A stretch of DNA of 64,000 bases, taken from positions 1,426,001-1,490,000 of the forward strand of contig CAWHVW010000003.1 of the NCBI GenBank assembly GCA_963832965.1, written 5' to 3'. Source of the DNA: CAWACP01 sp963832965 (GTDB taxonomy: Bacteria; Acidobacteriota; Terriglobia; Bryobacterales; Bryobacteraceae). Of the stretch, positions 34,390 to 43,508 are shown one piece after another (position 1 is the first letter of the stretch; each line of letters opens with the position of its first letter). The notes under the pieces are model-generated. The model searched no databases and was not told the origin of the DNA. It worked only from the letters and a program-made list of their open reading frames with translations. A program made the position numbers and the translations under genes.

Positions 34390-35832
34390 ATGACACGCAC
34401 CGAATGGGCGAAGCGTCTGGTGGCGATTGCGCTGGGGCTATGCGCCGCGGCGCTTTGTTGGGAGGCGGTGAGCTGGGCGCTGCAGCCCGGCCTGTTCCCG
34501 ATGCTGGACGAACTCGGGAATCGAGGGTTGTTTCTGGATGGCTCATACCATCAGATCGTTCACTTTTTTCCAGCGTGGTTCTACAACGACCGTCCTTTCG
34601 GGTGGATGCTGGAGCGGCTTCTTTTCGACCTCTTCGGGTTTGACTATGCGAAACAGGTGGCGTGTTTTCTCGTCATTCATTTTGCAAATTGTGTTTTGGC
34701 TTTCGCGCTCTTCCGGCGCCTGGGCGCGAGTACTCCGATTTCGATCAGCGGAGTTGCGTTGTTTGGCAGCCTGTGGACGACCGCGGACACGGCAACTTTC
34801 CTGGGCGCATCGTTCGACGTGATGTGCCTGTTCTTTCTGCTGGCGAGCACACTCGCCCTGCTTGCGGAATGGCGCGGCGCTTCGACGCTGAGCGCGGTCC
34901 TGTTTTTGGCGGCCTTGCGAACGAAGGAATTCGCCATCGTCACGCCTCTCCTGTTCACCGTACTGCTGGTTCTGCGGCTCCCGCGGATGCCTCCTCGGGC
35001 GGCGCTTTCCGAGGTGGCGAAGCGTCTTTGGCTGCACTATCTGATCCTGATCGTCTTCGGCCTGCGCTATCTGTCGCTGTACCGGGCTTACCGGGCCGCA
35101 CTCGCGCCCAACGATCCTTATCGCATGAACCTTCATGCCATGGCACTGTTGAAATCGATTGCCTACTATGTGTCTCTGATTTTCGGCGCTGAGGATTTCT
35201 CGTGGCAGTTCCCGCCCGCCCTGCTCGCCGTGGCACTGGGAGCGGTTCTGGGCTGGGCCATTTTCGGCCGCCGCGCCGGTCTCGCGTTTGGTGTTTGTGC
35301 GTTTGTGCTGACTCTATTGCCGGTGTGCCTGATCGCCAACCGTGCGAGCTACTACGTATACGCCCCGCAACTGTTTCTCATTCTCGTGCTGGGTCTGCTC
35401 CTCGAGGACGCCCTGGCGATTTTCGGGAGTGGCGAGCGTCTGCGGTGGGCCGCTCAGATCGGCATCGCCATTGCCTGTTTGTCGTGGTGCGCGTTCTTCC
35501 AATCGACTTCCTACTTCACGAGCCGGATCGACTGGGAACTGATGGTTCGGACCACCTCCGCACGCACGGCACGAGAGGCGGAGGGGTTGCTCCCACGCAT
35601 GGGGCCCGGAACGCACGTCTACGTGAACCATGATCGCAATACGACCCCGTGGCTGTTCCTGGCGGGGACCTGCAGCTACCTCAAAGTGGTCAATATGCAG
35701 CGGTCGGTATTCTGTATCGTTAATCAGCCTCCGGACCAGCTTCGCAAGTCGTATGCGAGCGATCACGGTCCAAAGTTCTTCGTGGAATATTACAACAATG
35801 GCGTCATCGCGCTGACGGGGGCGAGCAACTAG
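34390..35832 (+). CDS. Polytopic membrane protein, second copy of a tandem duplication
   Basis: A 480-residue paralogue of the preceding protein, starting one base after its stop codon. Matching regions include LFPMLDELGNRGLFLDGSYH, LLFDLFGFDYAKQVACF and the C-terminal MGPGTHVYVNHDRNTTPWLF. The N-terminal tails differ (MTRTEWAKRLV here, MDFIAGILRS in the first copy). By eye roughly two thirds of aligned residues are identical, so the duplication is not recent. The genes are surely co-transcribed. Confidence 0.8.
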   Translation: MTRTEWAKRLVAIALGLCAAALCWEAVSWALQPGLFPMLDELGNRGLFLDGSYHQIVHFFPAWFYNDRPFGWMLERLLFDLFGFDYAKQVACFLVIHFANCVLAFALFRRLGASTPISISGVALFGSLWTTADTATFLGASFDVMCLFFLLASTLALLAEWRGASTLSAVLFLAALRTKEFAIVTPLLFTVLLVLRLPRMPPRAALSEVAKRLWLHYLILIVFGLRYLSLYRAYRAALAPNDPYRMNLHAMALLKSIAYYVSLIFGAEDFSWQFPPALLAVALGAVLGWAIFGRRAGLAFGVCAFVLTLLPVCLIANRASYYVYAPQLFLILVLGLLLEDALAIFGSGERLRWAAQIGIAIACLSWCAFFQSTSYFTSRIDWELMVRTTSARTAREAEGLLPRMGPGTHVYVNHDRNTTPWLFLAGTCSYLKVVNMQRSVFCIVNQPPDQLRKSYASDHGPKFFVEYYNNGVIALTGASN

Positions 35833-35986
35833 ATCGGCACGCCGTCTGATCGGCGAGACCTCGGACGGGGCTGGCCCGGGTGTCCAAGGCGTTGGCCGCG
35901 TGAACCGACGTCATCGGCCGTATCCGGCCCGTCGCTACCCCAAACAGGTAGAATTGAAGTTTCGCCCTCGACCCCGCGACAACACC

Positions 35987-36820
35987 ATGAACCACGTATT
36001 GTCCACGCACCTGTTTGCGAATCATCGTTTAAGCACCGTGTGGCTGGACAGGATCCACGAAGCGGGCATCGGCGCCGTCGAGATTTATTGCGCGAAGCAG
36101 CATTTCGACTACAACAACCGCGCGCAGACCGCCGAGATGGCCGCCTGGTTTCGGGATTCCGAGATGCAGCTTCATTCGCTGCATTCACCCCTGTACACGG
36201 ACGACGTGTGGGGGCGCTCCGGGCCGCACGCGGTGATTACCATTACGGAGGTCACCAAGGCGAAGCGGATCACCATGGTGGACGAAATCAAGCGCGCGCT
36301 GGAGGTGGCCGAGACCATTCCATTCCGCTACATGGTGCAGCACGTGGGAGTGAGCGGGGAGGAGTATGACGAGCACAAGGTGGAGGCAGCCTTCAACGCG
36401 CTCGACGAATTGAGCAGCTTCGCTCGCCAGCGGGGCGTGGAGATTTTGCTCGAGAACATTCCTAACGCGCTGTCCAGCGCGCAAAGGCTGGTGGACTTCC
36501 TGGCGCTGACTCACCTGAAGCTCGGCTTCTGTTTCGACATCGGCCACGCCAACATGAACGAAGGCGTGGAGCCCGCCTTTCGCACCATGGAGAGCCGCAT
36601 CCGTTCCACACACCTCCACGACAACGACGGCAAGGCTGACCAGCACCTGTTTCCGTTTCTCGGCGAGGGCGGCACCATAGACTGGAAGAAGGCCGTGGGC
36701 CTGCTGGGCGGCCATCCCGAACAGTATCCGCTGCTGCTGGAACTGAAGGAAGTGTCCGCGTACGGTCCGCACCCGTTCGACAAAGCGAAAGAGATTTTCG
36801 AGAGACTCGAGAGCCTGTAA
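35987..36820 (+). CDS. Sugar phosphate isomerase/epimerase-like TIM-barrel protein
   Basis: A 277-residue protein of the xylose-isomerase-like/AP-endonuclease-2 superfamily. Metal-ligand-type motifs are spread as expected: IEIYCAKQHF-like start (VEIYCAKQHFDYNN), LHSLHSPLYTDDVW, ILLENIPNAL, FCFDIGHANM and STHLHDNDG. Members isomerise sugars or, less often, act on DNA; the substrate is unknown. ATG 35987 is chosen because similarity begins there; the frame upstream is open but featureless. Its TAA overlaps the asnS ATG by one base. Confidence 0.88.
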   Translation: MNHVLSTHLFANHRLSTVWLDRIHEAGIGAVEIYCAKQHFDYNNRAQTAEMAAWFRDSEMQLHSLHSPLYTDDVWGRSGPHAVITITEVTKAKRITMVDEIKRALEVAETIPFRYMVQHVGVSGEEYDEHKVEAAFNALDELSSFARQRGVEILLENIPNALSSAQRLVDFLALTHLKLGFCFDIGHANMNEGVEPAFRTMESRIRSTHLHDNDGKADQHLFPFLGEGGTIDWKKAVGLLGGHPEQYPLLLELKEVSAYGPHPFDKAKEIFERLESL

Positions 36821-38135
36821 TGTCTGAGACCGCGACCAGAATCGCCATCGCCGATGCGGGAAAACACGCCGGCGAAACGGTGCAAGTTTGTGGATGGCTG
36901 TATAATCTTCGCCGGTCCGGCAAGATTTGCTTCCCGCTGCTGCGGGACGGCACGGGCATTCTGCAGTGCGTCGCTGTGAAAAACAACCTGCCCGAGGAAA
37001 CTTTCGAGGCGTTGAAAAACCTGACCCAGGAATCGTCGTTGATCGTCACCGGGAAGCTGCGCGCGGAGCAGCGCGCGCCGGGCGGCTACGAACTGGACGT
37101 GGAGACGGCGGAGATGCTGCAGCGAGTGTCCGAAGCGGACCCATACCCGATTACGCCGAAGGATCACGGCACCGACTTCCTGATGGACCATCGCCACCTC
37201 TGGCTGCGCAGCCGCCGCCAGAACGCGATCATTCGCGTTCGCCATGCCATCATCAAAGCCATTCGCGATTACTTTGACGACAACGGATTCACGCTGGTGG
37301 ATACGCCCATCTTCACGCCGTCGGCGTGCGAGGGAACTACATCGCTGTTCGAGGTGAACTACTTCGACGAAGAGAAGGTGTACCTGACGCAATCGGGCCA
37401 GCTTTACAACGAAGCCGACGCGATGGCCTTCGGCAAAGTTTATTGCTTCGGCCCCACGTTTCGCGCGGAGAAATCAAAACGCGGCGCCACCTGACCGAGT
37501 TCTGGATGGTGGAACCGGAGATGGCCTACGCGACGCTGGAGGACGTGAAGCAGGTGGCCGAGGCGCTCGTGGTGCACGTGGTGCAGCGGGTTCTGGAAAC
37601 ACGCATGGCCGACCTGCAGGCGCTGGAGCGAGACATTAGCAAACTGGAAGCCATCCGCGCGCCGTTTCCACGCATGACCTACGATGACGCGGTGAAACGC
37701 CTGCACCAGAAGGGCAGCGCCATTCAATGGGGCGACGATCTGGGCGGAACCGACGAAACGCTGATCAGCGAGGATTACGACCGGCCGTTGATGGTGGACG
37801 GATACAAATCCGAAGTGAAGGCGTTCTATTTTCAGCCCGATCCCGTGCGGCCCGAGCTGGTGTTGGGCGTGGACGTGCTTGCGCCCGAGGGGTACGGTGA
37901 GATTATCGGCGGCGGGCAGCGCATTCACGATTACGATCTGCTGTTACAGCGGCTGGAAGAACACCATCTGCCGCGCGAGGCGTTCGAGTGGTATCTGGAT
38001 CTGCGCAAGTTCGGTTCGGTGCCGCATGGCGGCTTCGGCATGGGAGTGGAACGGGTGGTGGCCTGGATCTGCGGGCTGGAGCACATCCGCGAAACAATTC
38101 CGTTCCCACGCATGCTCTATCGGACCCGGCCGTGA
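36820..38135 (+). CDS. asnS: Asparaginyl-tRNA synthetase, interrupted by a 1-base deletion
   Basis: A class II synthetase that charges tRNA-Asn. The N-terminal OB fold (VQVCGWLYNLRRSGKICFPL) binds the anticodon. The first frame runs through FGPTFRAEKSK and stops prematurely; the second resumes at TRRHLTEFWMVEPEMAYATL and continues to FGMGVERVVAWICGL near the end (motif 3). The junction is TCAAAACGCGG at 37474-37484. One more A in the A4 run (37476-37479) restores EKSKTRRHLTEFW, giving a normal ~438-residue protein. A sequencing error in a homopolymer is likely, because this gene is normally required. Confidence 0.93.
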
Positions 38136-38155
38136 GTATTTCATTTAGGGGCCGC

Positions 38156-38207
38156 TCCGTTACCCTCGCGGTTCGGAAACGAGCTGCTGAGGTGCCAGGG
38201 TAACGGA
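38156..38207 (+). promoter_or_regulatory. Perfect 11-bp inverted repeat abutting the arginase-family start codon
   Basis: TCCGTTACCCT (38156-38166) pairs perfectly with AGGGTAACGGA (38197-38207), with a 30-base loop, and the ATG begins at the very next base. The AGGG at 38197-38200 is the best-placed Shine-Dalgarno sequence (7 bases from the ATG) and would be buried in the stem. It may be an RNA switch-like hairpin or the operator of a dimeric regulator. Confidence 0.6.
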
Positions 38208-39122
38208 ATGCGCCACTCTTCCATAGCCATCATCGGCGCGCCGCTTGATCTCGGCTCGGGCCGGCGTGGCGTGGACATGGGTCCGTCCGCAGTGCGGGTG
38301 GCCAATCTGTTTGCTCGCGTAGCCTCGCTTGGCTTCGATGTGGTGGATTTGGGCAACGCGCCGGTGGTGCAGGCGGAGATGGTTGGCGAGGGGCCGGCCG
38401 AAACGAAGTATCTGCCGCAGATCGCCGAGACATGCGTGACTCTGGCGGGCATGGTGGAAGGGGCAATGGAGGCGGGCCGCGCGCCCATCATCCTGGGCGG
38501 AGACCACTCCATTGCCGCGGGGACGGTCTCCGGAGTGTCCCGTTTTTTCCGGAAACAGAACCGGAGAATCGGCCTGATCTGGGTGGACGCCCACGCCGAC
38601 ATGAATACACCCGAGACATCGCCCAGCGGGAACGTGCACGGGATGCCGCTGGCCTGCTGCATCGGCATCGGACCGGCCGAACTGACGGACATCGGCGGCC
38701 CCGGGCCGCAGGTGGACCCCCGCAACGTCGCGCTAGTGGGCATCCGCTCGGTGGATCAGCGCGAACGCGACCACGTTCGGCGTTCCGGCGTCAGCGCCTT
38801 CACCATGCGCGACATCGACGAACGCGGCCTGCGCACCGTCATGGAGGAAGCTATCCGCATTGCCTCGGCCGGAACCGGTGCTTTCCACGTCTCCTTCGAT
38901 ATGGACGTGGTCGATCCGCGCGAGGCCCCCGGCGTGGGTACCCCGGTGAAAGGCGGCTTTACCTGGCGCGAGGCCCATCTGGCCATGGAGATTCTTTGTG
39001 ACAGCGGAATGATGTGCTCCATGGATGTGGTGGAAGTGAATCCAGTGATTGATGAAGTAAACCGAACGGCCGTTTTGGCCGTCGAACTGATTATGTCCGC
39101 GCTGGGAAATCGGATCCTATGA
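38208..39122 (+). CDS. Arginase/agmatinase (ureohydrolase) family enzyme
   Basis: A 304-residue binuclear manganese hydrolase. All three metal-binding motifs are present: GGDHSIAAG, WVDAHADMNTPETS and VSFDMDVVDP. The GNVHGMPLA motif and the E in MDVVEVNP complete the arginase-type active site; NVHGMP favours arginase (arginine to ornithine and urea) over agmatinase. The ATG at 38208 directly follows an inverted repeat that may control translation. It overlaps ddl by four bases. Confidence 0.92.
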   Translation: MRHSSIAIIGAPLDLGSGRRGVDMGPSAVRVANLFARVASLGFDVVDLGNAPVVQAEMVGEGPAETKYLPQIAETCVTLAGMVEGAMEAGRAPIILGGDHSIAAGTVSGVSRFFRKQNRRIGLIWVDAHADMNTPETSPSGNVHGMPLACCIGIGPAELTDIGGPGPQVDPRNVALVGIRSVDQRERDHVRRSGVSAFTMRDIDERGLRTVMEEAIRIASAGTGAFHVSFDMDVVDPREAPGVGTPVKGGFTWREAHLAMEILCDSGMMCSMDVVEVNPVIDEVNRTAVLAVELIMSALGNRIL

Positions 39123-40099
39123 AGCTGCGCGTGGCCGTTCTGTTCGGCGGGCGGAGCAGCGAACACGAAGTATCGCTGCGCTCGGCGCGGGCGGTGATCG
39201 ATGCGCTCGACCGCGAGCGATACGACGTGTCCGAGTACCTGATCTCGAAAGAGGGCCGCTGGTCGCCGCGAGCGATTCTGCCGGAGCCAGGCGCTAACCC
39301 GGGTATCGACGTGGTAGTTCCCGTGTTGCATGGCACCTTTGGCGAGGACGGCACGGTGCAGGGGTTGCTCGAGATGGCCGGCCTGGCCTATGTGGGCGCC
39401 GGGGTTCTGGCATCGTCGGTGGCAATGGACAAGGAAGTCACCAAGCGGCTCTGCGCCGAGCGCGGGGTGCCGGTGGTGGAGTACGTGGTGATTTCGCGCG
39501 ATGAAATCGAAAACGGGTTGCCGGCTTGCGCGGCGCTGCCGTTTCCGGTGTTCGTGAAGCCCGCCAACCTGGGCTCCTCGGTGGGGATTTCCAAGGCGCA
39601 CGACAAGACCGAGCTGCGCGAATCCTTGCGGCTGGCGGCGCAGTTCGATACGAAAATCATCGTGGAGCGGGGCATCTTCGGACGCGAGTTCGAGTGCGCC
39701 GTGCTCGGCAACGAGCACCCGGAGGCGGCCATACCGTGCGAGATCCTGCCTTCGCGGGAATTCTACGATTACGAAGACAAATATCTGCTGGGTGAGGCGG
39801 AGACCGTGCTGCCGGCGGACCTTGATGCGACCCAGACGGCGGAGATGCGCCGCCTCGCCGTAGAGAGCTATCGCGCCGTGGGCTGTGAGGGCATGGCGCG
39901 CGTCGATTTTTTGCGGGAACAGGATACCGGGAAGTTGTTTCTGAACGAAATCAACACGATTCCAGGTTTTACCTCCATCAGCATGTATCCGAAGATGTGG
40001 GCGCATTGCGGCTTGCCCATGCCGAAGCTGCTCGACCGGCTGATTGAGCTGGCTTTGGAGCGGCATCGTACGCGAGAGGGGCTCCGCTACTCGCGGTAA
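39119..40099 (+). CDS. ddl: D-alanine--D-alanine ligase
   Basis: A 326-residue ATP-grasp enzyme that makes D-Ala-D-Ala for peptidoglycan. It begins KLRVAVLFGGRSSEHEVSLR, has the grasp-loop region FVKPANLGSSVGISKA, and ends with FLNEINTIPGFTSISMYPKM, which carries the metal-binding Glu and Asn. The ATG overlaps the arginase stop (ATGA). It is followed four bases later by the S41 peptidase gene, consistent with a cell-wall oriented operon. Confidence 0.96.
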   Translation: MKLRVAVLFGGRSSEHEVSLRSARAVIDALDRERYDVSEYLISKEGRWSPRAILPEPGANPGIDVVVPVLHGTFGEDGTVQGLLEMAGLAYVGAGVLASSVAMDKEVTKRLCAERGVPVVEYVVISRDEIENGLPACAALPFPVFVKPANLGSSVGISKAHDKTELRESLRLAAQFDTKIIVERGIFGREFECAVLGNEHPEAAIPCEILPSREFYDYEDKYLLGEAETVLPADLDATQTAEMRRLAVESYRAVGCEGMARVDFLREQDTGKLFLNEINTIPGFTSISMYPKMWAHCGLPMPKLLDRLIELALERHRTREGLRYSR

Positions 40100-40103
40100 G
40101 AGA

Positions 40104-41552
40104 ATGCTTCTGCCGTTTCTGTTCCTTTTTGCCGCGCCGCCTCCATCTCCGCCATCGATGAGCGACGTGGAATCGTCGCTGCGGACCTTCAGCCAGGTGC
40201 TGGCTACCGTGGAGGACCGCGAGGCCGACCCGATTGACAGCGAGCGCGCGGTGTACGACGGCGCGATCCCTTCCATGCTGCGCGAACTGGATCCGCATTC
40301 GGTATTCTTCGATCCGGATCAGTTTGAGCAGCTTAAGACGATGGAGCGCTCCGAGACCAAGGGATTCGGCAGCGTGGTTTCAGTGCTGCCTGGGCGTGTC
40401 ATCGTTCTACAGGCGCTGGCGGGCACGCCGTCGGCGCGGGCCGGTTTGTCGCCCGGTGATGAGATTGTGGTGATCAACAACGTGCCACTGGCCAGGCTTA
40501 GCTTTGATCAGTTGGTGCAGTTTCTAGGCGAATCCCACCAGAAACGGGCGGAGCTTCTGGTGCGCAGACCGGGCAGCGTCCGGCCGTTGAGATTCACGCT
40601 GGACCCGGAACTCATTGACGCTCCCAGTGTCGACCGCGCATTCCTCCTGCAACCGGGCATCGGGTATGTTCGAGTTGCCAGCTTCGATCCGAAGACCGCG
40701 AAACTGCTGAAGGAGGCAATCGAGAAGCTCGGCGGCGCCAGCCTGAAGGGACTGGTACTGGACCTGCGGAACAACGGCGGCGGCGTGGTGCAGACGGCCA
40801 TGGCTTGCGCCAGTTACTTTCTCAAGCCGGGCCAGCGGATACTCACCGCGCACGGACGCGCCGTGCAGGATAGCCAGGAAGTGGACGTGCCCAAGGACGC
40901 GGCTCCGTACAATTTCCCTGTCGCCGTGCTGGTGAACGAGAAGACCGCCAGCGCCGCCGAGATCGTAACCGGCGCACTGCAGGATCATGACCGCGCCACG
41001 ATTGTCGGCGTGCCGACATACGGCAAAGGTTTGGTGCAGAGCGTCATGCCGCTTTCGGGGAACACGGCCATGGCGCTGACCACCGCGTTTTACTACACGC
41101 CCAGCGGCCGTTCCATCCAGAGGCCGCTGAGTGAGGGGCAACTGGGTGACATCGCCGCGCATCGCGAATACGAGACGGACGGCGGACGCAAGGTGCCGGG
41201 CGGCGGCGGCATTCAGCCGGACATAGTGGTGGCGCCGGAAGAAGCAACCAGGCTCCGCATAGCGCTGGATGGCAGCGGAGCGCTGACCTCATTCGCCACC
41301 GACTACACGCAGAAACACAAGCTGACGGAACCGTTCGAAGTGAGCGGAGCGATTCTCGACGATTTCCAGTTGTACGCCTCGGAAAGACGCATTCAGCCGC
41401 CGGAGGCCGAGTGGCTGCACGATCGCGACTGGATTCAAGTGCGGCTGCAAACCGAGATCTACAACCAGGCCTTCGGCGTGGCTAAGGGCGATGAAGTAGA
41501 GGCGAAGAGCGATCCGCAGGTGAAGGCAGCGGTGGCGGCGCTGGGGCGATAG
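40104..41552 (+). CDS. S41-family C-terminal processing peptidase
   Basis: A 482-residue exported protease. A short signal sequence (MLLPFLFLFAAPPP) precedes a helical start (AVYDGAIPSMLRELDPHSVF), a PDZ domain at ~residues 85-165 (GLSPGDEIVVINNVPLARL) and the S41 domain. The latter carries LVLDLRNNGGGVVQTA, the catalytic Ser in EKTASAAEIVTGAL and the Lys in VGVPTYGKGLVQSV. Such CtpA-like enzymes trim periplasmic proteins and cell-wall hydrolases. The ATG at 40104 gives the signal peptide. A related S41 gene begins at 63344. Confidence 0.92.
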   Translation: MLLPFLFLFAAPPPSPPSMSDVESSLRTFSQVLATVEDREADPIDSERAVYDGAIPSMLRELDPHSVFFDPDQFEQLKTMERSETKGFGSVVSVLPGRVIVLQALAGTPSARAGLSPGDEIVVINNVPLARLSFDQLVQFLGESHQKRAELLVRRPGSVRPLRFTLDPELIDAPSVDRAFLLQPGIGYVRVASFDPKTAKLLKEAIEKLGGASLKGLVLDLRNNGGGVVQTAMACASYFLKPGQRILTAHGRAVQDSQEVDVPKDAAPYNFPVAVLVNEKTASAAEIVTGALQDHDRATIVGVPTYGKGLVQSVMPLSGNTAMALTTAFYYTPSGRSIQRPLSEGQLGDIAAHREYETDGGRKVPGGGGIQPDIVVAPEEATRLRIALDGSGALTSFATDYTQKHKLTEPFEVSGAILDDFQLYASERRIQPPEAEWLHDRDWIQVRLQTEIYNQAFGVAKGDEVEAKSDPQVKAAVAALGR

Positions 41553-41596
41553 AATCGAAAGGACCCTCTCGTACGCGCGGTCACAATCGGCCAGCG

Positions 41597-42085
41597 CTAC
41601 AATAGCGAGTGCGAGAGCATGGCTGCCCGGTCGGTCACCTGATCGAGAATGTCGTGCCGGCGGGCGGCCTCTTCGCGACGGCTTACCGAGGCATCGGCGG
41701 GTGCGTCGCCATGGGCCACCAGAACGTCAACTCGGTCGGCTTCTTTATCCCCGCGCTCGGCCATTCGTTGAGCGGCGTCCAGCATCTCGCGTGCATCCAT
41801 CTCGGCGGCGTCGCGAAGCGGGGCGGAGGCGACGAGGTCGTCCACGGTTACCGTATGCATGGTCCGCAACAGTATGGCGCTGTCTTCGGCGTCGGCTTCC
41901 TCGTCCGCGGAAGTGATCAGTGGTGCGGACTGACCAGCCGGCGCGGCCGTAGGGGCCGAAGAATCAGGTATGCGCAACTCCGTTCGAATGCGGTCCGCGG
42001 TGGCCTGAATGTCGGCCGGAACACCCGAAGTATCCTGCGCAACAGCGGCTCCGAGGAAAAGCGCGCTGATGAGGAAGCGGGTCAC
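41597..42085 (-). CDS. Exported protein of unknown function
   Basis: About 162 residues. The GTG at 42085 gives a clean signal peptide (MTRFLISALFLGAAVAQ). The mature protein is acidic and probably mostly helical, with AEMDAREMLDAAQRMAERGD and RREEAARRHDILDQ. No domain is recognised. It is divergent from xseA, with 48 bases between the starts, and convergent with the S41 peptidase gene. Confidence 0.65.
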   Translation of the reverse strand: MTRFLISALFLGAAVAQDTSGVPADIQATADRIRTELRIPDSSAPTAAPAGQSAPLITSADEEADAEDSAILLRTMHTVTVDDLVASAPLRDAAEMDAREMLDAAQRMAERGDKEADRVDVLVAHGDAPADASVSRREEAARRHDILDQVTDRAAMLSHSLL

Positions 42086-42133
42086 GTGCACAGGATAACA
42101 TCGGCCCTTCTCTGGCACACTGGTACTTCAGGC

Positions 42134-43498
42134 ATGGAGCAGATAGCCATTTCGTTCGAACCGCAGCGGAAAACCTGGACCGTTTCTGAGTTGAGCGGGC
42201 GCATTCGCGGCCTGCTGGGAGGTGAGTTCTCCGATATCTGGGTGGCCGGCGAGATCTCCGGATGCCGCACTGCCACCAGCGGCCACTGCTACTTCACCCT
42301 GAAGGACGAGGAATCGCAGATTCAGTGCGTGTGCTTCCGCGGCGCCATGCGCTACCTGCGCTTCAAGCCACAGGATGGTGTGGCGGCGTTGGTGCGGGGC
42401 AGCATCGATGTCTACGAAGCGCGCGGACAGTACCAGCTCGTCGCCGAATCCATCGAGCCGCAGGGCCATGGCGCGCTCCAACTCGCTTTCGAACAGTTGA
42501 AGAAGAAGCTGGCGGCTGAAGGTCTGTTCGAAGCCTCGCGCAAGCGGCCGCTCCCCAGGCTGCCGTCGCGCATCGGCATTGTCACGTCGCCGGGCGGCGC
42601 GGTGATTCAGGATCTGCTCAACATCCTGCTGCGCCGGTTTCCCGGGCTGCACGTCCGCATCTGGCCGGCGCTGGTGCAGGGCGAGGGATCGGTGGAACAG
42701 GTCTGTCAGGGTCTGGATTATTTCAGCCGCTCACGGTGGGCGCAGGTGGTCATCGTTGCGCGCGGCGGCGGGTCCATCGAAGATCTGTGGACATTCAACG
42801 AAGAGGCCGTCGCCCGGGCCATCGCCAACAGCGCCGTGCCGGTGATCTCGGCCATTGGGCACGAGACGGACTTTACCATCGCGGATTTCGTGGCTGACCT
42901 GCGCGCGCCCACCCCCTCCGCCGCCGCCGAGCTCGCCGTCCGCACCGGGCAGGAGATTGTCGAACAGCTCTCCGGAACGGAGCATAAACTGACCCAGCAC
43001 GTACGCTACCGTCTGGCTATGGCCGCGCGAGATCTGCATCAGCGCGGCGTGGAACGAGCCAGCGCTGCCCTGCACCGCCGCATTGGACGGGCACAGCAAC
43101 GCGTAGACGAAGTTGATTACCGCGTGCGCGGCGCGATTCAGCGCGGCCTCGACGCCCACCGCCGCCTTTGGCAACAGTACGAGGCCCGGCTGCGCGGATT
43201 GGATCTGCGGGTCCGCTTCGGCGACGTTCGCCGTAGACTGCACATCGCCGAAGCGGCCGCCGTTCACGCATGGCAAGCGCGAGCCGCGCTCGCTGCTCGG
43301 CGCCTCGAGACGCTCGGCGCTCATTTGACGCAATTGAGTCCGTTGCGCGTGCTGGAGCGCGGCTACGCCATTGTCTTGAACGAACACGGAGCGCTGGTGA
43401 AGCACAGCGGCGACGCGCCGCCCGACAGCGCCGTGGAGATTCGCGTGGCTCATGCCCGGTTGAAGGCGCGAATCACGGCGAGCGCAGAGCGATCATGA
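42134..43498 (+). CDS. xseA: Exodeoxyribonuclease VII large subunit
   Basis: A 454-residue subunit of exonuclease VII, which degrades single-stranded DNA. The N-terminal OB fold begins WTVSELSGRIRGLLGGEFSD and has GHCYFTLKDEESQIQCVCF. The catalytic core has GIVTSPGGAVIQDLLNIL, VIVARGGGSIEDLWTFNEE and IGHETDFTIADFVADLRAPTP; the C-terminal ~150 residues are coiled-coil, ending LSPLRVLERGYAIV. The ATG at 42134 fits the family. The small subunit gene xseB is not adjacent. Confidence 0.96.
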   Translation: MEQIAISFEPQRKTWTVSELSGRIRGLLGGEFSDIWVAGEISGCRTATSGHCYFTLKDEESQIQCVCFRGAMRYLRFKPQDGVAALVRGSIDVYEARGQYQLVAESIEPQGHGALQLAFEQLKKKLAAEGLFEASRKRPLPRLPSRIGIVTSPGGAVIQDLLNILLRRFPGLHVRIWPALVQGEGSVEQVCQGLDYFSRSRWAQVVIVARGGGSIEDLWTFNEEAVARAIANSAVPVISAIGHETDFTIADFVADLRAPTPSAAAELAVRTGQEIVEQLSGTEHKLTQHVRYRLAMAARDLHQRGVERASAALHRRIGRAQQRVDEVDYRVRGAIQRGLDAHRRLWQQYEARLRGLDLRVRFGDVRRRLHIAEAAAVHAWQARAALAARRLETLGAHLTQLSPLRVLERGYAIVLNEHGALVKHSGDAPPDSAVEIRVAHARLKARITASAERS

Positions 43499-43508
43499 GT
43501 ACACGACC

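Noticed and set aside
38756..40276. 506-codon minus-strand frame across the arginase, ddl and S41 genes
   Set aside because: It covers three well-supported plus-strand genes on the opposite strand and shows no protein family signature.
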